NCBI RefSeq assembly: GCF_026262505.1
Contig: NC_067206.1
Location: 15,000,205-15,064,204 of the forward strand
Source: Trichomonas vaginalis G3
Taxonomy: Eukaryota > Parabasalia > Trichomonadida > Trichomonadidae
Reading direction: 5' to 3'
Length of the DNA: 64,000 nt
Under the pieces are notes generated by a model. The model saw only the letters and a list, made by a program, of their open reading frames with translations. It made no database searches and was not told the DNA's origin. Numbering within the stretch: the first letter of the stretch is position 1; each line of letters starts with the position of its first letter. Positions 58,602-64,000 of the stretch are shown here, in pieces. The position numbers and the translations under genes are program-made.

Positions 58602-58648
58602 AGAGGTGAAAAACAGGTGAAAAAAGGTGAGATCTCACCTCTTCACCT
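58602..58648. promoter_or_regulatory. Intergenic palindrome (GGTGAG type), copy C, before T5orf172
   Basis: AGAGGTGAAAAACAGGTGAA then AAAAGGTGAGATCTCACCTC and TTCACCT. The inner palindrome is at 58626-58639. Positionally equivalent to 420-477 and 35033-35069. Confidence 0.72.
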
Positions 58649-58719
58649 CAACATTATTTTTATTGAATTCAGCACAAAAATAATGAATTTCATTAGTTAT
58701 TTTGTATGTAAAGACAGTA

Positions 58720-59330
58720 ATGACAAACATTGAGTTTGAAACAGTTAGAAAGATAGACAATGACACCAAAGTGGTTAGAATAGGTGATTTAAACGTAAGA
58801 TACTCAAAGAAATACAACAAATATTCTTTGTCAGACATTATATCTCCATCTGGAAAAAAACAAACGACTGGGTTAGAAATGCTTCAACTCAGAAAATTTT
58901 GACAAGAAATCCTGAGCTTATGATATCAGTAGCATTTCATGGAACAAGAGCATATCTTATAGACAAAAGTCTTATACCAATAGTTTTGTTATGGTTAGAC
59001 CCAGTTGTTGGATATAACTTCATAACATATGGTTCATTCGATACGGAACGTTGCAGTGAAGGCTTACTTTACATCGTTCAGAAACCGAAGGACTTCAACA
59101 CAAAAAGATATAAGATAGGAAGGACATATAATATAACTCAAAGATATGACAGTACAGTCAATAGAGTCAAGGTTGTGTTTGTTAATGATATGAGAGCTGC
59201 TGAAACAGAACTGCTTGAAGTTTTTGAGAAAATGTATGGTGCTCCCACGAAAGGTAAAGAAACGTTTGAAGTAGATGAGATAGATAAAGCTATAAAATTA
59301 TTTGACGAAGTTGCTGAAAAATACATGTAA
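58720..59330 (+). pseudogene. KilA-N/T5orf172 protein, copy C (one frameshift)
   Basis: The start MTNIEFETVRKIDNDTKVVR follows TTTTGTATGTAAAGACAGTA. The frame is lost near 58860 (AAAAAACAAACG). The rest carries the T5orf172 core YKIGRTYNITQRYDSTVNRV and the end EIDKAIKLFDEVAEKYM. A few residues differ from A (VAFHGTRAYLIDKS against VRFYGTTAYLIDKS). Confidence 0.76.
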
Positions 59331-59418
59331 AGCGTTTATTTTTGGTCTTTTGTGAAAGTCAGAAAATAAAGTTAGTTTTATTTTTATTTATTTTTTTATT
59401 TTGTATGTAAAGACAGTA

Positions 59419-60243
59419 ATGACAACATCAGAGAACACAACAACAGTTATAGTCCATGAAGCTATAAATGAAGAATACGAATACATACAATATAACAAAC
59501 AACTTCGCTCATTCGTTCGTCAAAGACGATATGTACCAAATGCAAAGTATAATGAATGCTCTTCGTTCTACAAAGCAAGCATATCATTGGTTTGAAAACC
59601 AACAGACAAAAGAACTTTTAGAAGAATTTCCTCATATGATTGCTTCCCTCGGAAAACCGAGAGAAGAGATTCCGTACGAAAATCGCAAGAATTTGGCTCC
59701 TGGTTTGAAAGGTTATTATGTTCATAGACTTTTAGTAAACGCTGTAGCAATGTGGGCTTCACCTCGTTATGCTTGTTATATTTTCATGATGTTAGATGAA
59801 CTATATAAAGCAGAACGTGGAGAGATGGAAAAGAAACTTCAAGCAAAAGATGAAGTCATTGAATCCAAAGACAAAAGCATACAGAAAAGAATACCGCGTT
59901 CGTACCAAAAGGAAAGGAAAAGAGTTATAAGTATATGATATATACTGAAGAGTTGGAGAAAGAAGAAGATAAAGATGTGGTTATGTTGCATTTAGTCAGA
60001 AGAAACAACAAGAGCTTTTATGACTTAGCTAAAATATATAAATCTGACAGAAACTGGTTCTATCGTGAAAACTTACCGATTTCAATGACACCGAATGAGC
60101 AAATAAAGGAAATTGTCAAAAATACTCTTCCTCAAACACACTATGACATCAAAGGTTGCACAATACTTACATTCAAAGAAGACTTAACATTACTGAAGGA
60201 AAAAATAACAGAATATTTCGATAACTTCAAAGAGGAAGAATAA
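59419..60243 (+). pseudogene. KilA-N/MSV199 protein with DUF3627-like end, copy C (two frameshifts)
   Basis: It starts MTTSENTTTVIVHEAINEEY. A more complete KilA-N domain than copy A: YQMQSIMNALRSTKQAYHWF, PREEIPYENRKNLAPGLKGY, then VHRLLVNAVAMWASPRYACY and a coiled helix (GEMEKKLQAKDEVIESKDKS). The C-terminal domain has LHLVRRNNKSFYDLAKIYKS and RENLPISMTPNEQIKEIVK. Both frame losses fall where copy A has TTCAG and C has TTCG (about 59513 and 59899). The gene is deleted in B. Confidence 0.75.
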
Positions 60244-60297
60244 AAAAATCTAAGCTAATTTTATTTTTTTATAAAATTTTATCTCATATGAAAGAAC

Positions 60298-60513
60298 ATG
60301 AATTTAGAATATTCGGAACTCATGACAGAAGAAGAGAACGAACAACATGTAAAAGATTATGCAAAATTTCTGAAGACATACAAAGCATTTAAACAATATC
60401 TAAATGCTTCTAAAGATTATGCAAAATTTCTGAAGGTATATAAAGCTTATGAAAAAGCGTATGAAAAGTTTATACATTGGGGAATTGTTGTAAAATATCG
60501 ATATGAAGACTAA
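60298..60513 (+). CDS. Small charged protein, 71 aa, with internal repeat (copy C only)
   Basis: It starts MNLEYSELMTEEENEQHVKD. A 10-14 residue unit is duplicated (KDYAKFLKTYKAFKQ / KDYAKFLKVYKAYEK), and the end is WGIVVKYRYED. It occupies the interval that is a minisatellite in copy A. The upstream TTTTATTTTTTTATAAAATT is typical for the element. Family unknown; helical and probably soluble. Confidence 0.5.
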   Translation: MNLEYSELMTEEENEQHVKDYAKFLKTYKAFKQYLNASKDYAKFLKVYKAYEKAYEKFIHWGIVVKYRYED

Positions 60514-60531
60514 CCAAAAATATATTTTTGC

Positions 60532-61003
60532 TTAAATAGCTTCAGGGTCTATTTCTTCAACCATTTCACTTCCTTCGTCAATGTCAATAGAAGCTTCTTC
60601 AACCTTTGGTAAGAATTTCTGTATAACATCTTTGTTCGTTATTGTCTTCAGAGATGAAGGATAATATTTCACATTTGTTTCACCCTTCTTATATTCTTTC
60701 TGTTCGGAAAGATTTAAAGCAATACTGAAGAAGTCAATTAGAGTTCTTTATAACAGTATAATGAGTATCTTTGACATTCACGAAGAAACTCTTTTGTTTC
60801 AAAACTACTGCTAACTCTTGTGAAGTATAACGTTTGCGGTCAATGACGATAGCTAATGGTCTGACATACTGACCAAACTTAGATTCTTTCACAAACTTCT
60901 TGTTAAAGATAACATTAACATTTGAAGCATTATTGAACTCATTCTTGATGGCAGTAGCGAGAGCATTGTATGAAAAGAACTTGCAATCTTGCATGTGTTT
61001 CAT
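60532..61003 (-). pseudogene. Polinton-specific 157-aa unknown protein, copy C (2-base deletion)
   Basis: It is identical to 2901-3374 for most of its length (MKHMQDCKFFSYNALATAIK start). Two bases are missing near 60738, so the frame shifts after VIKNSN. The acidic end (EEASIDIDEGSEMVEEIDPE) is preserved in the other frame. Shares its divergent promoter with PolB. Confidence 0.65.
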
Positions 61004-61092
61004 TAAAATAAAAATATTAAATTATTTTGAAAAATAACTTAAAAAATCTAATCTAATTTTTTCAAAAAATATTTTTTTATTTCCTACTAAAG

Positions 61093-64000
61093 ATGTATCG
61101 GAAGTTGTCTAAGTTAGAACACTCGGAAATAAAACAACTTCTTACAGAAGCTAACATAGATGTTGCAAAACATTACGCAACAAACAAAAAAGCACTCGCT
61201 GACTTCATTAAAGACTATAATGGTGCAATAAGTTATGATAGAATTCATGAGTTCATAAAGCCGCAACGCGGCGAGGACGAAGTCCATGCAAGAGCATTTC
61301 CTTTAAATGACGTTGCTATTGACTTATATCATAGACGTTCAGTACCTCATGAAGTAAGAAGAGAAATGTTTGACATAACAAATGCAAACGTTGGTGAAAC
61401 AAGAAGAAGAGACGACACACTGAAACAACAGAGAAGAGAGATGTTTAAGAGCGCTATAGAACAAGTTCGCAAAGCTAACGATGTCATTCGTTCCATTGAC
61501 GACAAACCAAAAGAAGGTGAGAGATGGTTAAAGAAAGATGAAGAGAATAGGAAGAGAAATGTGAAGTCAGGCAATAGACTCATTGACTTTAACATCGAAG
61601 CTTTAGATGAACCAAACAGAGACTACTTACACAAACATTTCGGTAAGGTTTTCATGAGACTCTTAGAGAAAATTAAAATAAACTCACAACAGAGATGGAT
61701 GGTATGTTATAAACTTGGTGGAAAGTATGAATGTTCTACGTTAAACCTCAATAATATTGGAACATTACTACATCAGCTCTTGAAGGAGAACTTTATATCA
61801 GAGATAGAAGCAAATGCTGCAGGTATTGTTGAAATGCACTATGACTTCTTCTTGACAAACATAAAGAATCTTACTGAAATAAAGATGTATGATTTAACAG
61901 AATATGAAGGCTTAACGATGTCAGATGTAAAGAAAGGCAAACCAAAAAAGAGACCATATAGAGATGAAAGCACACTGACAAATGACCAGAAAGCCATTTT
62001 GGAAGCTCTTAAGCAAACAGGAAACCCAGCACTTATAGAAAGCTTTTGGAAAGATAATGGTGAAAAGAAGTTTTATAAGAAGAGAAGCGGTCAGTTCTGG
62101 AAGTATCTTTGCACATTACCTATAAATCTTGAACGCTACCAAATCTTCAATGAATGAACAAAAGAACTGCAACACTTATGACAGAAGACAATTGTTTCGT
62201 TTATGCTTGCATTCAGGCTGGAGTAGATGGAGAGACTATTGACCACATGAGAGAAGTCATTCGTGTTAGAGACTTTCCTCAAAGTAAAGTACAAGAAATT
62301 TCTGACGCAACAGGTATAGCATTTAATGTTACCATTGGTTACTTCAATGACTCAAGACATAATGAAATAAAGAGATACATACCAAAAGAATGTGAAACTG
62401 TTAGAACTATTGACTTACTTCTTGTTGAAGACCACTACATGCTAAATGAAAGATTACCAATGACAACATATTTCATTCGCAACTATATAGAAATCTTCAA
62501 AGTGTGGTGGAATGAACATTGAGAAACAAATGAAGATTTATACAAAGAGAGAAGATAAATATGTAGTTCGTTATGATAGAACAACACCGTTATGGGATGT
62601 TATGAAAACATTGTGGGAGTGCAAATATTTCGAACCTATTTCTTATGGAGAACTTTTCACATATACGACTGACTTATATAAACAGAACCTTGCACCATTT
62701 AAAGATTTGACATATGCTCCAAAGTATTGTGTACAACTGAAGAAGAAAGCCGAGTCAAAAGAAGTAAATAAAAATAAGTGCAAGTTCATTCCTGAGCACG
62801 TTTTCTTTGCTGACTTTGAGTGTAGCACAGACGGCTTTCATAAAGCTTTTAACATTGTTATGACAGTGAAGATGGTTCAGTGAGTGAAAGCATTTGGGGT
62901 CAGAACTGTGCAACAGAATTTTTGGAACGACTTCCTGACAAGAGTTTAATATATTTCCATAACCTCAGTTATGATATAAACTTCATCTTAAGACACATGA
63001 CAGAAGTGAAAGGAACTCCCATCATTAAAGGTTCACGAACAATGCAAATAACTGGCTTATATAAAGGAAGGGCAATTATTATAAAAGACTCTTACAGTGT
63101 TATAAATAAGAAGCTTAAACTATTTCCTGCTATGTTTAACTTACAAACAGGACCGAAAGAAGTATTTCCATACAACTACTACAGCAGTGTTTTGTTAGCA
63201 AATGACAACAGAACTGGTGTCATTTCTGAAGCATGTAAGTTTATAGATAGATACATTCATGAAAAACATAGATTCCATCAAAGGTTGCAGAATAGATGAG
63301 AACCACTTCGACTTAGAAAAGTATAGCACATTTTATTGCAAACAAGATGTAAGAATTTTAAGAGAAGGTTTTGTTAAGTTCCGCAATGACATATTGAAAG
63401 AATTTGATTTAAACGTTTATGACTACGTTAGTATTTGTTCAATTGCTAACAAATTATTTGAGAACAGAGTGTACTTCCCGAATGGAAATTTATATGACCT
63501 CTCAAATAAACCAAGAGAATTTATTTCACGCTGTATTCAAGGTGGAAGATGTATGCTGTCAGATAACATTAAACAAAAGAGCGAAAAGAAACTCATTGCT
63601 GACTTCGACGCTGTTTCATTATATCCATCAGCTATAGCAAGACTTTATACTTTAGAAGGTATTCCAAAGGTTATGAAGAAAGAAATGTTAAGCACAGAGT
63701 ATCTCATGAGACATTTATTCGATGACGACCAAAAGGAACCCATTGGTGAAAAGTTTATGTCTGGCTTCTTTGTTCTCATTAAGATAACAGAGATTGGAAT
63801 ACATAGACACTTTCCTTTAATAGTTTGTGACCCTGAACTAAATCCAGAACTTAACGTTCCCAGAAGTTCAAACACTTGCTGTTTAATGTATGTTGACCAT
63901 ATAACATTACAAGACCTCATAAAATATCAAGGTGTCAAATGTGAAGTGTTGCAAGGATACTATTACGATGGAAACAGAGATATTAGAATAAGAGATGAAG
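61093..64000 (+). pseudogene. polB: Protein-primed PolB, copy C (frameshifted, continues past window)
   Basis: The N-terminal extension is open from MYRKLSKLEHSEIKQLLTEA for 354 residues. Frame changes near 62153, 62500, 62865 and 63245 follow. The OTU-like segment (EDNCFVYACIQAGVDG to VEDHYMLNE), the exonuclease motifs ADFEC and HNLSYDINFI, and polymerase motif A (DFDAVSLYPS, about 63605, out of the initial frame) are present. Around 63520 it has the two bases missing from copy A (TTTCACGCTG), so there C shows the correct frame. Motifs B and C lie beyond the edge. Confidence 0.88.
61260..61288 (+). repeat. GC-rich palindromic module, copy C PolB extension
   Basis: GCCGCAACGCGGCGAGGACG then AAGTCCATG. 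Identical to 3631-3659. Confidence 0.72.

Larger units (their letters stand above)
47726..64000 (+). mobile_element. Polinton/Maverick element C (left end to window edge)
   Basis: It starts AGTTAGTATACATATCATG after ATGGTT, within element D's integrase. Its gene order equals copy B read from B's right end, but it retains the MSV199-type KilA-N gene, a 71-aa gene and the small reverse gene between T5orf172 and PolB, as in copy A. The right end and second ATGGTT are outside the window. Confidence 0.9.

Overview
The window looks like Trichomonas vaginalis nuclear DNA, or a very close relative. The evidence is strong AT richness, several copies of one Polinton/Maverick family, a Mutator-like (MULE) transposase, long minisatellites, and one host-style gene with a trichomonad-type initiator (TCATTT) 18 nt before its ATG. 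No tRNA, rRNA or bacterial operon was seen. Polintons are virus-like DNA transposons with a protein-primed DNA polymerase B (PolB), a retroviral-type integrase, an A32-type packaging ATPase and jelly-roll capsid proteins.

Layout: (A) 1-12060 is the right-hand half of one Polinton, ending in a 24-bp minisatellite (12061-14700). 14701-16931 is AT-rich and holds a near-perfect 0.5-kb palindrome. A MULE transposase gene lies at 16932-18272, followed by a hairpin block. 19338-20612 is a gene with about twenty 10-residue repeats. (D) 20712-25276 is a decayed Polinton of another family: adenine methyltransferase, small virion-like genes, capsid-like gene, fibre gene and integrase. (B) 25277-47400 is a complete Polinton inserted into D's integrase gene. 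It starts AGTTAGTATAC, ends GTATACTAACT, and is flanked by the 6-bp target duplication CGCGTT. D's integrase resumes at 47401-47725 and is cut again by (C), a third Polinton running from 47726 off the right edge.

Gene order in B, from its left end: TIR gene, coiled-coil gene, membrane protein, major capsid protein (split by a 710-bp hAT-like insertion), two small basic genes, beta-rich virion-like protein, PolB fused to a KilA-N/T5orf172 gene, a 313-aa unknown, KilA-N gene, integrase, phage-like tail fibre, minor-capsid candidate, three small genes, packaging ATPase, second minor-capsid candidate, two small genes, TIR gene. C has the same order from the ATPase end and A from the capsid end, except that A and C carry extra accessory genes between T5orf172 and PolB. 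The genes fit one programme: PolB copies the element, integrase inserts it, ATPase and capsid proteins would package it, the fibre would bind host cells, and KilA-N/T5orf172 proteins may act on DNA or regulation. Nearly every long gene has single-base indels, and these differ between copies. That means either decay or imperfect assembly; the family's intact state can be inferred only by comparing copies.

The less expected signals are: (1) a GC-rich palindromic module scattered through genes and intergenic DNA, with paired stem changes; (2) an intergenic palindrome existing in two covarying versions, GGTGAGATCTCACC and GGTTAGATCTAACC; (3) a tail-collar-type fibre that is far more variable than its near-identical neighbours; (4) terminal hairpins whose stems change in step; (5) an OTU-like segment inside the PolB N-terminal extension.
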